Shown: positions 8,956 to 18,014 of the stretch, piece by piece
How positions within the stretch are numbered: the first letter of the stretch is position 1
How the letters are laid out: each line of letters opens with the position of its first letter
DNA from: Bernardetia sp963719525
GTDB lineage: Bacteria; Bacteroidota; Bacteroidia; Cytophagales; Bernardetiaceae
DNA: 64,000 nucleotides
Reading direction: 5' to 3'
Assembly: GCA_963719525.1 (NCBI GenBank)
Contig: CAVRCG010000004.1
Location: 2,666,001-2,730,000 of the forward strand
Notes under the pieces: model-generated
What the model was told of the DNA's origin: nothing
Database searches by the model: none
The model's input: only the letters and a program-made list of their open reading frames with translations
Made by a program: the position numbers and the translations under genes

Positions 8956-11900
8956 TTACTTTTTGTGAAACTCTTCTTCATTCATTCTAAAACTTGAATC
9001 AATAATCAAGACTTCTTCATAGCTCAAATTATAGAGTTTATAAACTAAAACATCAATTTCGTTTTCTAAATCTGTTGTATCAGTAATTGGATTTTTCTTT
9101 TTTGATTTTAGGAGTTTTTTTACTGTTTCTTCTAAAATTTCTAATCCGTTTGGAACAGGACAGTTTTTCATGTAGTCGGTAAAAAATCTCAAATGTCCTC
9201 CTCTTATAGAAACAGAAATACTTTTGTAATAGAAAAGAAATAAACTAGAATTTAGGTAACCTAACAGTTCTAATCTTGAAGAATCGATGTTATAAACCGT
9301 ATTAACACTAAAATTTTTCTCTTCATCTAAAATAAAATTTAATCCATTCGATATATCTGGATACATAATTTTACTTCTTTCAAATTTTTCAGAATTACTC
9401 GGACTAGCCTGTAATTCATACCATTTTGCAGCACCAGCTTTTTGCTCTAATTGTTCTTTATATTTTGTCAAATGTTCCAAAATCGCAGGATACTTTTCTA
9501 TCTCAATTCCTCTATTAGAGAAAATTAAATAGCTTTCTGCTTCTGGTTTCTGGTATCTTTTAATTTCTCTTCCTGCTAAAAATGGCTTTATAATTTTTTT
9601 ACTTTTTGCATCTTTTCGAATAAGCTCATTTTTTGTTTCTTCATCTATTACAAAGGCTTCATTAAAACCTGTTACAATTCCTCTAAATATATTTCCATCT
9701 ACATATTCATTTAGAGTTTTACCTTGACTTTTTATTTTTAAAAGCAGTTTTTGTGTTTTCTCATCTGTCAGATTCCAGCCTGTACTCTCCAATTGTTGTT
9801 GGTTCATCTCAAAACCTAACATAGTAGTCTTTTCTTCTAAATTTTTAAAATCCAAATCATCTATATTAACGGCTTTGAAAGAGTGCTTATTTTCTTCTTT
9901 AGGTTCTTTTTTGGCAGCAGAAATAATGCAAGGATAAGTTGTAGCTTCTGTAAAAACAGACAAATCACCAAAATCAATAATTTCAAGAAGTTGTTGTTTC
10001 TGTAAAAAATCTCGTAAAGGTTTTCCAAAACCTGCTCTCAAAAACTTGTTTGCTACAATAAAAGAAAAAATACCTTCTGGTTTTAAAAGATTTATTCCCA
10101 ATTCAATAAAGAAAACTAACAAATCTGATTTTCCTGTATAGGTTTGATAATGATTTTTCAAGTGAGATTTTTGTTCTTTTATTTTTTCTTGTCTTATATA
10201 AGGAGGATTTCCAATTACAGCATCAAAACCCATAAAATTACCTTCTTCATCTAAAACTTCTGGAAATTCGAAAAGCCATTCTAACGAATTTCTATAAATT
10301 CTATCTGTTTCGAAAGAAGATATTTTTTCATTTGCTTCAAGTATTTTGTTATCTGCTCTTTGCTTTTTTTCTAAATATCCTTCTGTATTCGTATCAAAAA
10401 ATTGTGCATTCTTGTATTCTGTAAAATAATTTGTCAATAAAGTTTGTAATTCGTTACGCAACTTTTTCAAATTTGGGTGCTGCTTTTTTAGGTTTGTTTT
10501 ATAAGTTTTGATATTTTTGGTAAGCTCCCATTTTGCTTCCTTATCTTTTGTATTTTTGTATAAAAACACCCAATTTTTATATTCTTCAAGGTATTTTTTG
10601 AAGTTTGGAGCTGCCTTTAAATCATTATAAAACTCAATATCATTTATATCAAAACGACTAATCAGAGAATTTCCAGTTTTGATGTTAATATCAATATTTG
10701 GTAGCGTTTGAAGGTCTTCATTTTTTTTATAATCAGTATAATACGCATTTTTCAGAAGTTCAATCCACAAACGCAACCTACATATTTTGACAGAATTAGG
10801 ATTGATATCAACACCAAAAAGACAATTTTCTATAAGCGTTTGTTTTTCGTGAAATAATGTTTTTTGTATAGTTTGATTTAACTGATTTTTAGGACGATAA
10901 ATAAAAATTTGATCCTGTTTATCTAAAACTACAAGTTCATCGTTTTCAACTCTGACATCAATATATAAATATTCTCCATTTTTGCCTACCAAAATATCAA
11001 GCTCATTTTTTATGACAATAAGTTCGTTCAAAACGCTTACTAAAAAGTGTCCAGAACCAACAGCAGGGTCGCATACTCTGATAGAATTAATTATTTGATT
11101 GGCTTCTTTTCGTGCAACATTTCGGTCGCCTTTTTCGAATATAATTGTAAAAATCTTCTTTCAGTATATCAAAATTATCATATTCCCAACCGTAATAAGC
11201 ATTGAATTTTTGCACGACCGTTTTACGCAGCGTTTCTCTAGCCATATACATTGTAATATAAGCAGGCGTGTAAAATGAACCTTCTTTATAGCCATTTATT
11301 TTTTTCGAAAAATAAGCCCCAAAACAGAAGCCGAAATAAGTGTCTTGCTTTGATTGCTTTCATCTACTTTATTTTGGTCTGCTCCACTAAAATCGTAGGC
11401 ATCTAAAAAGCGAAAAATATAAGACAAAAGAGGAATTTTTCCAGTAGAACGTTTTAGGTTATTTTTTAAAACCGTTTTATCATAAATTTCTAACTCTACA
11501 CCATTAATATTCGAAATCTGAAGAGCTGCATCTTCCAATTCATTGGGTTCGAAAAGCGAACTATTCAAATATGGAATACGCTTGTATTTTTCCTTTATAC
11601 GTTCTTTGTTTCTCTCTTCTGGTTTCTTTGCCAAAGCCGAAAAAAACAAATCTTCCAAATCATTAAAACGAGTAATAAAATCAATATTCAAAAACTCATA
11701 CTCTTTACTTTTATTATAGACTACCAGTTGAGCTTCTAATAATTTGAGGAATAAAATTCAATTTATCCACGTCAGGCTAAGTTCTAAGGCGACATTAAAT
11801 AGTTGTTCTTCTTTGTCTTGCCCATAATTTTCAAGATTTTTGACTTTTTTTATATAATTTCTATCCTCTAAAATAAAAATAGTTGTTTCTAATAACGAAC

Positions 11901-12765
11901 CCTTATTTCTTTCTTTTTTCTTTTTTCTTTGAATTAATTTCACACCTTTTTGTTGTACTTCTTCAAGCCCAATAATATGTAAAAGTTCGAAATAAAAATC
12001 TTGGTTTAGTTCATTGCTATCATTTCCATAGGATTGTGCCAAAAGATGAATTGGAGAAAAAACTTTGTACAAAGACACCAGCTCATCATCATTTGTATTT
12101 GAGAGAGGTAAAAGTTTTTCGTAATTCTCTTTTATATCAATATACAAAAACGGTAATTCGCCCTTTACTTCTTCAATGTACTTTTTAGCAATCTCGTTGT
12201 AAAACAATTCATTCTTGGAAGAGTCTTTTTGATTGTTTACAAACTCATTATATTCTTTAATCAAACTTTTGTTCTTATAGAATATGTTATAAAAATCTTC
12301 TCCTTTAAAAAAATACCATTCATAGCCATTTGTCGCAACTAAATGCTTAATTTGATTATTACCTTCTTTTTTATTTTCTCCTATTCGTTCTCTCAAATAA
12401 TACAATAAAAGTTCGTGTAATGCTTTTTTATTTAGGTCGTCTTTTTTCAAAAACTCACTTTTATTACTCGGTCGTTTGGCTTCTATCAAAACGCTTATAT
12501 TGCTAGTGGCATCTTTTCCAGCATAGATAGCCAGATCAACACGGTATTTTGTATTGATTAAATAGTTTTGATAAAATGTTTTTTGCAGAAAATCGCCTAT
12601 GTATTTCTTTATATTTTCTTCACTTTCTTCTTTCTCATCACTAATTTTGATATGCTCTAAGCACTCCAACAATGAACCTTTGAACTGATTTATTTCATTC
12701 CTTATAATATTGACTTTGCGGTAAGAAGGATTCAGAACTTTGCTAGGATTTGTAATTATGTTCAT
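8956..12765 (-). pseudogene. Type IIG restriction-modification protein (Eco57I-like methylase), disrupted
   Basis: Once a single protein of about 1270 residues that cut and methylated DNA. Start chosen at the ATG at 12765 (M-N-I-I-T-N-P-S-K-V-L-N-P-S-Y-R-K), the family start. The N-terminal nuclease shows D-L-A-I-Y and I-E-A-K-R-P (PD-(D/E)XK type). The methylase part shows C-D-P-A-V-G-S-G-H-F (near 11060) and N-P-P-Y with a C-terminal specificity domain. An in-frame TGA (11758-11760) replaces the arginine of W-I-N-R-I-L-F-L-K-L-L-E. The frame is then lost near 11302-11314 (net -1 or +2) and restored by a +1 shift near 11149-11153. Both shifts are at A/T runs. The gene cannot make the whole enzyme as written. 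Confidence 0.88.
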
Positions 12766-12854
12766 GTGTTTTTTTTTCTGAATCTCTGTAAATAAATAAA
12801 CGTGTTTTGATTTCTTCAAAGGAATAAAATTATAAAAAAAATGGTTGGTTTGCA

Positions 12855-13419
12855 ATAGAAGAATGTAGTTCAATCAAAAAGGCAATGGATTAAGGAAAAG
12901 CTAAATCATGTTCAGAAATATCCTTTAGTTCCAGAGCAAAAAGAATTTGTACCAAGCGAAGGATTAATGTATTTGGGCAAAAACTATTAGCTTATAGTAG
13001 TAGACGAAGAAATAGAAGGAGTTGAGTTTGACAAGAAATTCAAGATTTCAAAAAGTAGTCAAAAGAATGCAAATCAATTATTTAGAAACTGGTATATTAA
13101 TCAAGCACAAAAAAAGATAGAACCTTTAGCAAAACAGTATGCAAAAAATTTGGGTGTAGAATACAATCAATTCAAAACGTCTGAAATGAAATATAGATGG
13201 GCATCTTGTACGCCAGCTAACAACATTATTTTTAATTGGAGAATCATCAAAGCACCCTTATATGTTCTTCATTATTTGGTGGCGCACGAGTTGGTTCATT
13301 TGATAGAAAGCAATCATACTGAAAGGTTTTGGAATATGGTTTCTATTCAAGTTCCAAATTATCAAAAGGCAAAAGATTGGCTCAAAGCTAACGGACAGCT
13401 TTTGGAAGTTGATTTTTGA
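12855..13419 (+). pseudogene. YgjP-type (DUF45) metallopeptidase, disrupted
   Basis: The remains of a zinc metallopeptidase of the YgjP/SprT-like type, which often travels with restriction-modification genes. The intact C-terminal part from 13150 has W-A-S-C-T, N-W-R-I-I-K-A-P and the zinc motif H-E-L-V-H followed by the third-ligand region. Upstream the same frame continues (V-V-Q-S-K-R-Q-W-I-K-E-K-L, then Y-L-G-K-N-Y) but meets an in-frame TAG at 12988-12990. A further one-base shift near 12873 separates an A-I-E-E segment. The N-terminal third is unrecognisable. It lies head to head with the broken RM gene, so the two probably decayed as one module. Confidence 0.72.
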
Positions 13420-13519
13420 TTATTTTTAAACTAAAAAGTGGTTATAACAAACTCTAAAGTTTCCCTGTTTTCCCTATTTTTATGTATTTTTGATAAAGTA
13501 TAAACCAGAAAACAAGATT

Positions 13520-14155
13520 ATGATTACTTCACTAGACCAATTGGATTTTGATAAAACGTATTCGTATGCCGATTATCTGACTTGGCAGTTTGACGGTTTT
13601 GTAGAACTTATAAAGGGAAAGATTATGCCGATGTCTGCTCCTTCTCGTGTGCATCAAGAAGCCGTTTCGAAATTAGACAGACGTATAGGAAACTTTATTG
13701 AAAATAATCATTTAGAATGTATCGTTTATGTATCTCCTTTTGATGTTCGTCTGTTGAGAAATCCTAATGAGTCTTTGGAGAATAGATTAGAAAAGACAGA
13801 TAAAGAAATTTATACAGTTGTACAGCCTGATATTTGTGTAGTGTGTGATTTAGAAAAATTAGATGATAAGGGTTGTAATGGTGCGCCTAATTTGATTATT
13901 GAAATTGTATCTGAAAAAAGTGCAGCCAACGCACAAAAAGATACAGCAGAAAAGTACGAAGTATATGCAGCTAATGGAGTTGCTGAATATTGGTTGGCTC
14001 GTCCTTTGGAAAAAACAGTTCATAAATTCTTATTAAATTTGGCTACAAATAAATATGAAACAGCAGGGTTTTATCGGATAAATGAAAGTGTTCCTTGTAC
14101 TGTTTTACCAAATTTTGAAATCGATGTAAATGATCTTTTTGAGAAAAGAGTATAA
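13520..14155 (+). CDS. Uma2-family (DUF820) endonuclease-like protein
   Basis: A PD-(D/E)XK-fold protein of the Uma2 family, common in Bacteroidota and cyanobacteria with unknown biological role. It shows the family features F-V-E-L-I-K-G-K-I near residue 25, H-Q-E-A-V-S-K-L (the family His region), a conserved F-D-V-R-L, Q-P-D-I-C-V-V-C-D, and the core P-N-L-I-I-E-I-V-S-E-K-S-A. It also has the helix A-E-K-Y-E-V-Y-A-A-N-G-V-A-E-Y-W. A TTG ten codons upstream is open, but the ATG at 13520 gives the normal length. It stands alone and converges on the subtilase gene across a terminator hairpin. Confidence 0.85.
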   Translation: MITSLDQLDFDKTYSYADYLTWQFDGFVELIKGKIMPMSAPSRVHQEAVSKLDRRIGNFIENNHLECIVYVSPFDVRLLRNPNESLENRLEKTDKEIYTVVQPDICVVCDLEKLDDKGCNGAPNLIIEIVSEKSAANAQKDTAEKYEVYAANGVAEYWLARPLEKTVHKFLLNLATNKYETAGFYRINESVPCTVLPNFEIDVNDLFEKRV

Positions 14156-14162
14156 AAAATAA

Positions 14163-14199
14163 AAAAGCCTATCCAATTAAAAAGATTGAATAGGCTTTT
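14163..14199. terminator. Bidirectional terminator hairpin
   Basis: AAAAGCCTATCCAAT and ATTGAATAGGCTTTT pair with one mismatch around a 7-base loop and are flanked by A and T runs. It lies between the convergent Uma2 gene and subtilase gene and should serve both. Confidence 0.8.
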
Positions 14200-14237
14200 A
14201 CTTTTAAAAAAACATAAAACGTATTATAAAACTAGAC

Positions 14238-15836
14238 TTATTCTTGTTCTAAAACTGCACTGATTGCTTTGTCAGCTTGAATAAAGTTACCAGCTTTTTC
14301 GCCAGCTTCTAATTCTTTACCTGTATTTTTCAATATCTCATACGCTGCTTTTGTATCTAATTCAGGATTTAATGCTTTCATTACACCCAAAAGACCAGCT
14401 ACATAAGGAGTTGCCATTGAAGTTCCGTTCAAGAATTTATACGTTCCTTTTGGATACGTAGAAAAAATCTGAACCCCTGGTGCTGCAATTCCCATTTCCA
14501 TATCCTGTACGTGATTAGAAAAAGGCGCAATACTCAAATCTGGAGAAATAGCCGAAACAGCGATTACACCGTCTGCATTAGCTGGAGAAAAATCTTTTGC
14601 ATTTTTGTTAGAATTTCCTGCTGCCACCACTACAATCGCACCTGCTGCATTTGCATATTTTACAGCTTCTGAATACGCTTTTTGATGAGCATCGTTTGAA
14701 GGACTTCCCAAAGAAAGCGAAATTACATCTGCACCTGCATCTGCTGCTGCAATAATTCCTGCCAAAACAGTTTCTTGAGAACCAAAACCAGCATCATTCA
14801 AAACTTTAATACTAGAAACAGTTACAAATTCAGAATTTGGAGAAAAAGAAGCGATTCCTTTTGCATTGTTGGTAACTGCTGCTGCAATTCCTGCACAATG
14901 CGTTCCGTGTCCTAATTTGTCATAATCATTTTTCTTATTAATAGAAAAGTAATTTGCTGTAATATCTTCGTGGTCAGCTTCTACACCAGTATCTAAAATT
15001 ACAATTTTAGCTTTTTTCTTCGGCTTTTGTTCTTTCAAGGTAGCGTACATTTCTGCAACCCCCATTTTTTCAAATCCCCAAAGGTCTTTCAAATTAGGAT
15101 CATTAATTCCAAAAGAAGGTTTGTTTGGTGCTACATCAAACGAAGTGGTTGGATTTTCTGGCAACGTCAATATTTCGTTATTTTCCAAATAATCTACTGC
15201 ACCAGAGTTTTGAAGTTCGCCAATGATTACATCCATGTTTTTCAACTGGAAAGTAGGGATATTTAATACATAATATTCTTCTAATTCAGAATATTCATCG
15301 TGCTGCAAATCTGGAAATGCTCTACGCATTGTAATATTGTACTTTTCCAAAACTGGAACAATAGCCTCTTTATCAGCCATATTTAAGTCTAAAAGAAGTT
15401 CGCCATTTGCATCAAGATTAGAAATAGCATTTTCTTTATCGCCAATAATAGTTTCAGCTTCATTTGATTCCGTTCCACAAGTAAAACCGTTTTCATACGC
15501 ATTTACTAAGGCATCTTTTCCTGCATCAAAGAAGAATAATTTTAATCCTGCAATAACTGCAAAAATAGTAAAATAAAGTACTTTCGGACGAGGAGCAAGA
15601 CGGTTAAAAATCAAAATGACAACTGTAAGAATTGCCAAATCTGGAGTAAGAACGCCTAAAAGGTCGTACATAAGTCCACCATCGTTAAAGAATAGTGATA
15701 AAACATAAAGAACTGAAGAAACTAAAAAACTGTTTCTTGCAAAGCCTGCTGCGTGTTGGCGTTCTTTCAAAAAGAAATAAACAGCTGCCGAGAGCAGAAG
15801 TCCACCATACGCTAAAGGATATAAAAGATTGTCCAT
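14238..15836 (-). CDS. Membrane-anchored subtilisin-like serine protease (S8)
   Basis: A 532-residue protease with an unusual N-terminus. Residues 1-105 contain about four hydrophobic segments (for example V-L-Y-V-L-S-L-F-F, L-A-I-L-T-V-V-I-L-I-F). A probable inhibitor-like prodomain spans about 145-230 and the S8 catalytic domain about 250-532. The catalytic triad is Asp282 (V-I-L-D-T-G-V-E), His310 (G-H-G-T-H-C) and Ser473 (N-G-T-S-M-A-T-P), with the oxyanion Asn408 in A-A-G-N-S. All key residues are present. Classic secreted subtilases have one signal peptide, so this one is probably held in the inner membrane with its protease domain in the periplasm; topology is inferred only. Single gene. 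Confidence 0.9.
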   Translation of the reverse strand: MDNLLYPLAYGGLLLSAAVYFFLKERQHAAGFARNSFLVSSVLYVLSLFFNDGGLMYDLLGVLTPDLAILTVVILIFNRLAPRPKVLYFTIFAVIAGLKLFFFDAGKDALVNAYENGFTCGTESNEAETIIGDKENAISNLDANGELLLDLNMADKEAIVPVLEKYNITMRRAFPDLQHDEYSELEEYYVLNIPTFQLKNMDVIIGELQNSGAVDYLENNEILTLPENPTTSFDVAPNKPSFGINDPNLKDLWGFEKMGVAEMYATLKEQKPKKKAKIVILDTGVEADHEDITANYFSINKKNDYDKLGHGTHCAGIAAAVTNNAKGIASFSPNSEFVTVSSIKVLNDAGFGSQETVLAGIIAAADAGADVISLSLGSPSNDAHQKAYSEAVKYANAAGAIVVVAAGNSNKNAKDFSPANADGVIAVSAISPDLSIAPFSNHVQDMEMGIAAPGVQIFSTYPKGTYKFLNGTSMATPYVAGLLGVMKALNPELDTKAAYEILKNTGKELEAGEKAGNFIQADKAISAVLEQE

Positions 15837-16201
15837 AAAAGGTGTATTTATTTTTAGAGTGAATTAAATTACAAATTGAGTAAAAACCATTTTTTTAGTT
15901 TAAATATGTATCAAAATACGATTTATTTTAGCAACTACAAAATGCTTCTGTTGGTTTAACGGATTTTATAGGTATAAAGTTTATGTTTTTGATTGATGAA
16001 TAAATAGGTAAAAAGTAGAGTAGCAGTGGTAAATAACTTATACAATTCTTACGAAAAACGAAGATAAACAATAACTACATATATTTTTTTGAAATTAAGT
16101 CTGAAATGATTTTACTATAAAAATTCGTATTTTTAGTAAAAAATTAGAATTAATAAATAGAATTAATAAGTAGAATTAATAAATTAATACGATTATAACT
16201 A
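15837..16201. other. Intergenic region with short direct repeats
   Basis: A 365-base gap between divergent genes. Just before the 16202 start there are three near-identical copies of the 10-base word GAATTAATAA in tandem (about 16147-16190), likely slippage-prone and possibly affecting the downstream promoter. Nothing else was recognised. Confidence 0.5.
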
Positions 16202-16870
16202 ATGGAACAATTTAAAAAAATACCCTTTGACCTCGCTATTATTGCAGAATTATTTGATTTAAGACGAGATAAAGAATGTACAGAATTAGGAAAATGGCTT
16301 TCTAGTTCTTTTGAGTTAGATGAATTGGAAAATCTTTTATTAGAGAGAATATACCAAGAAATGAAGGTTTCAAGTGATTATTTGAATGAAGAAGAACTAA
16401 AAATACGACTAATTGCTCCCCTTTTTGAGATTGCAAATATAGATGAAGAAAACAAAATTCGTGTTTTTTACGAGCGTCCACTCTCTCAAATCGTTTCTAT
16501 CAAAAATCAAGAATACAAGTTATCTGTAATTTGTAATTGTATGATAGCTTCATCTTCTATTTTCAAAACGCCAAAAATACCTTATTTTTTCTTACAAGAG
16601 TTTAAGAAAGCAAAAGGAGAAAAATCAGATCCAGAAGCACAAATGTTATTGGCTATGTTGGCAGCTCGTAAAAGTAATGAAGATTTGGAAGGAAATAATG
16701 GTAAAACGCCTGTGTATGGTGGTTTTTTGATAGGTTCAGTTTGGCGTTTGGCTGTCCTTGTAGAAAATGATTATTGTACAAGCAGACAGTTTTTTGCTAC
16801 TGAAAAGAATGATTTGTTAAACATAATTTATGCCTTACAAAATTTGAAGAGAGTTATTTTTGATATATAA
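16202..16870 (+). CDS. Hypothetical protein, possible PD-(D/E)XK-like fold
   Basis: A 222-residue soluble protein without a family name I can give with confidence. The N-terminal half is helical and acidic, with paired L-x-E-L-x-x-L motifs. The middle holds L-S-V-I-C-N-C-M-I-A-S-S followed about 20 residues later by P-Y-F-F-L-Q-E-F-K-K-A-K. An E-x-K pair at the end of a beta strand is what a PD-(D/E)XK nuclease core looks like, but the preceding acidic residue is replaced by Asn or absent. It ends with a beta strand and helix (L-I-G-S-V-W-R-L-A-V-L). Its location next to a toxin island suggests accessory DNA. Function unknown. Confidence 0.6.
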   Translation: MEQFKKIPFDLAIIAELFDLRRDKECTELGKWLSSSFELDELENLLLERIYQEMKVSSDYLNEEELKIRLIAPLFEIANIDEENKIRVFYERPLSQIVSIKNQEYKLSVICNCMIASSSIFKTPKIPYFFLQEFKKAKGEKSDPEAQMLLAMLAARKSNEDLEGNNGKTPVYGGFLIGSVWRLAVLVENDYCTSRQFFATEKNDLLNIIYALQNLKRVIFDI

Positions 16871-17191
16871 ATTTTTACTACTGCTTGTAAAAACAGATGG
16901 CTATCATTTGTTTTTGATAAATGATAAAAATACAAGAAAAAAACTTTTTTTTAGTATTAGATTTGTAGTTATTGTCTTAGTAATAAAACTATGTATCCTT
17001 TTCTAACTCATTATGTGGAGGAATTTGAATAAAAATCTGTTTTATTTGATTTGAGTTTTTTGGTTGTGTAGAAAGTGATTAGATTTGTAGTTTCAAGTAC
17101 ATACAAAACTACCACCACTCGCAAATCTGAAGATTTGCCAAACTGATAAATCGTAGTCAATAGACAACGCTTAACGACTACGGAACACTAC
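16871..17191. other. Left flank of the Rhs island
   Basis: A 321-base stretch with no complete gene. It includes a hairpin CAAATCT-GA-AGATTTG at 17122-17137, the 37-base inverted-repeat arm at 17134-17170, and a CGTAGTC/GACTACG pair around it. Codons reading T-E-H-Y-V-Q-R-D-D-Y run out of the repeat into the 17192 frame, so that frame is the tail of something larger whose front is gone. Confidence 0.6.
17134..17170. repeat. Left arm of a perfect 37-bp inverted repeat bounding the Rhs island
   Basis: Thirty-seven bases here are exactly the reverse complement of 19963-19999. The core reads GCCAAACTGATAAATC followed by GTAGTCAATAGACAACGC. The two arms enclose 2.8 kb holding the toxin-type genes. 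Because the arms are inverted, recombination between them would flip the island, and a transposase could treat them as ends. Confidence 0.88.
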
Positions 17192-17380
17192 GTGCAACGG
17201 GATGATTATTCCTACTTATATTCTTCTGACACAGATAAAGTAGTAAAATGGAAAGCTAGTAGAGAACTGAGAGCTATGGAGGCACAAATGCAGCATAGTA
17301 CTTGGAAAAAAGTTACTTATGCCCATATAAACAAAGTAGATAAATATGAACTCCATCATTTAAATACTCTAACAAAATAA
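17192..17380 (+). CDS. Short protein fragment at the start of the Rhs island
   Basis: A 62-codon frame opening with GTG inside a longer open stretch that begins in the inverted repeat. It reads as the tail of a larger protein (for example K-V-V-K-W-K-A-S-R-E-L-R-A-M-E). I recognise no domain. By position, 13 bases before an immunity-sized gene, it could be the last piece of an older Rhs toxin tip left after recombination. It may not be translated. Confidence 0.35.
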   Translation: MQRDDYSYLYSSDTDKVVKWKASRELRAMEAQMQHSTWKKVTYAHINKVDKYELHHLNTLTK

Positions 17381-17393
17381 AAATATATAACCT

Positions 17394-18014
17394 ATGATAA
17401 AATTATTAAATTATAGAATCTTTTTAATTTTAGTATTCTTAATTTTTATGAGTAGTAATACTTTACATAAAAGCTCTATATATAAGATTGAGACTTCAAA
17501 GTTAGAATCAAAAGAGAATATAATAAATGATTTATTTAGCTATTCTGAAGTAGTTAAGTTTACAATATCATTTGTGAAGTACAGGTATGATAGTTCCTTA
17601 TTATTAGAATTTTGTTTTATTCGTGACACAATGGTTGATGAAGTAAGTCTTAAATGGAACCATTTAGTATTTGATTTGTGGGGACAAAGAGACGGAGATG
17701 AATTTCTGATGATAGAGTATGAACAAGGGAGGAATATATATGATAGGAAAATTCTATCTGATGATCATGGAATATCAAATTTATACTTTATTCAACCTAT
17801 GTTATTGTACAAGACAGACTCTTTAGGTTTAACAACTTCGTATTTAGACTATGTGCAGGATATCAACCTTACTAAGATTAATAATAGTTATTGTTTTCAA
17901 GAAACCTTGTATAGAGGTTTAGTAAGAAATCGTAAATTTAGACTATTATATTCTAGTAAAGATATTACACTCAAATCAAACTGGTTAGTATTACCGTTAC
18001 GATGCGATGAATAA
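17394..18014 (+). CDS. Hypothetical protein, possible immunity protein of a displaced toxin cassette
   Basis: A 206-residue protein with an N-terminal hydrophobic segment (F-L-I-L-V-F-L-I-F-M-S) that may be a signal or anchor. It has no recognised family. Its last residues (L-P-L-R-C-D-E) are out-of-frame translation of Rhs-core DNA: in the next frame the same bases encode Y-Y-R-Y-D-A-M-N-N-R. So the original end of this gene was replaced at a recombination junction near 17990. It overlaps the Rhs fragment by 8 bases. Position after a toxin-like fragment and before a new core-plus-tip piece suggests an orphan immunity gene. Confidence 0.5.
   Translation: MIKLLNYRIFLILVFLIFMSSNTLHKSSIYKIETSKLESKENIINDLFSYSEVVKFTISFVKYRYDSSLLLEFCFIRDTMVDEVSLKWNHLVFDLWGQRDGDEFLMIEYEQGRNIYDRKILSDDHGISNLYFIQPMLLYKTDSLGLTTSYLDYVQDINLTKINNSYCFQETLYRGLVRNRKFRLLYSSKDITLKSNWLVLPLRCDE

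Noticed and set aside
12765..12873. Longer N-terminus for the RM protein starting at 12873
   Set aside because: The extra 36 residues are not family-like, while the ATG at 12765 begins exactly at the conserved family start.
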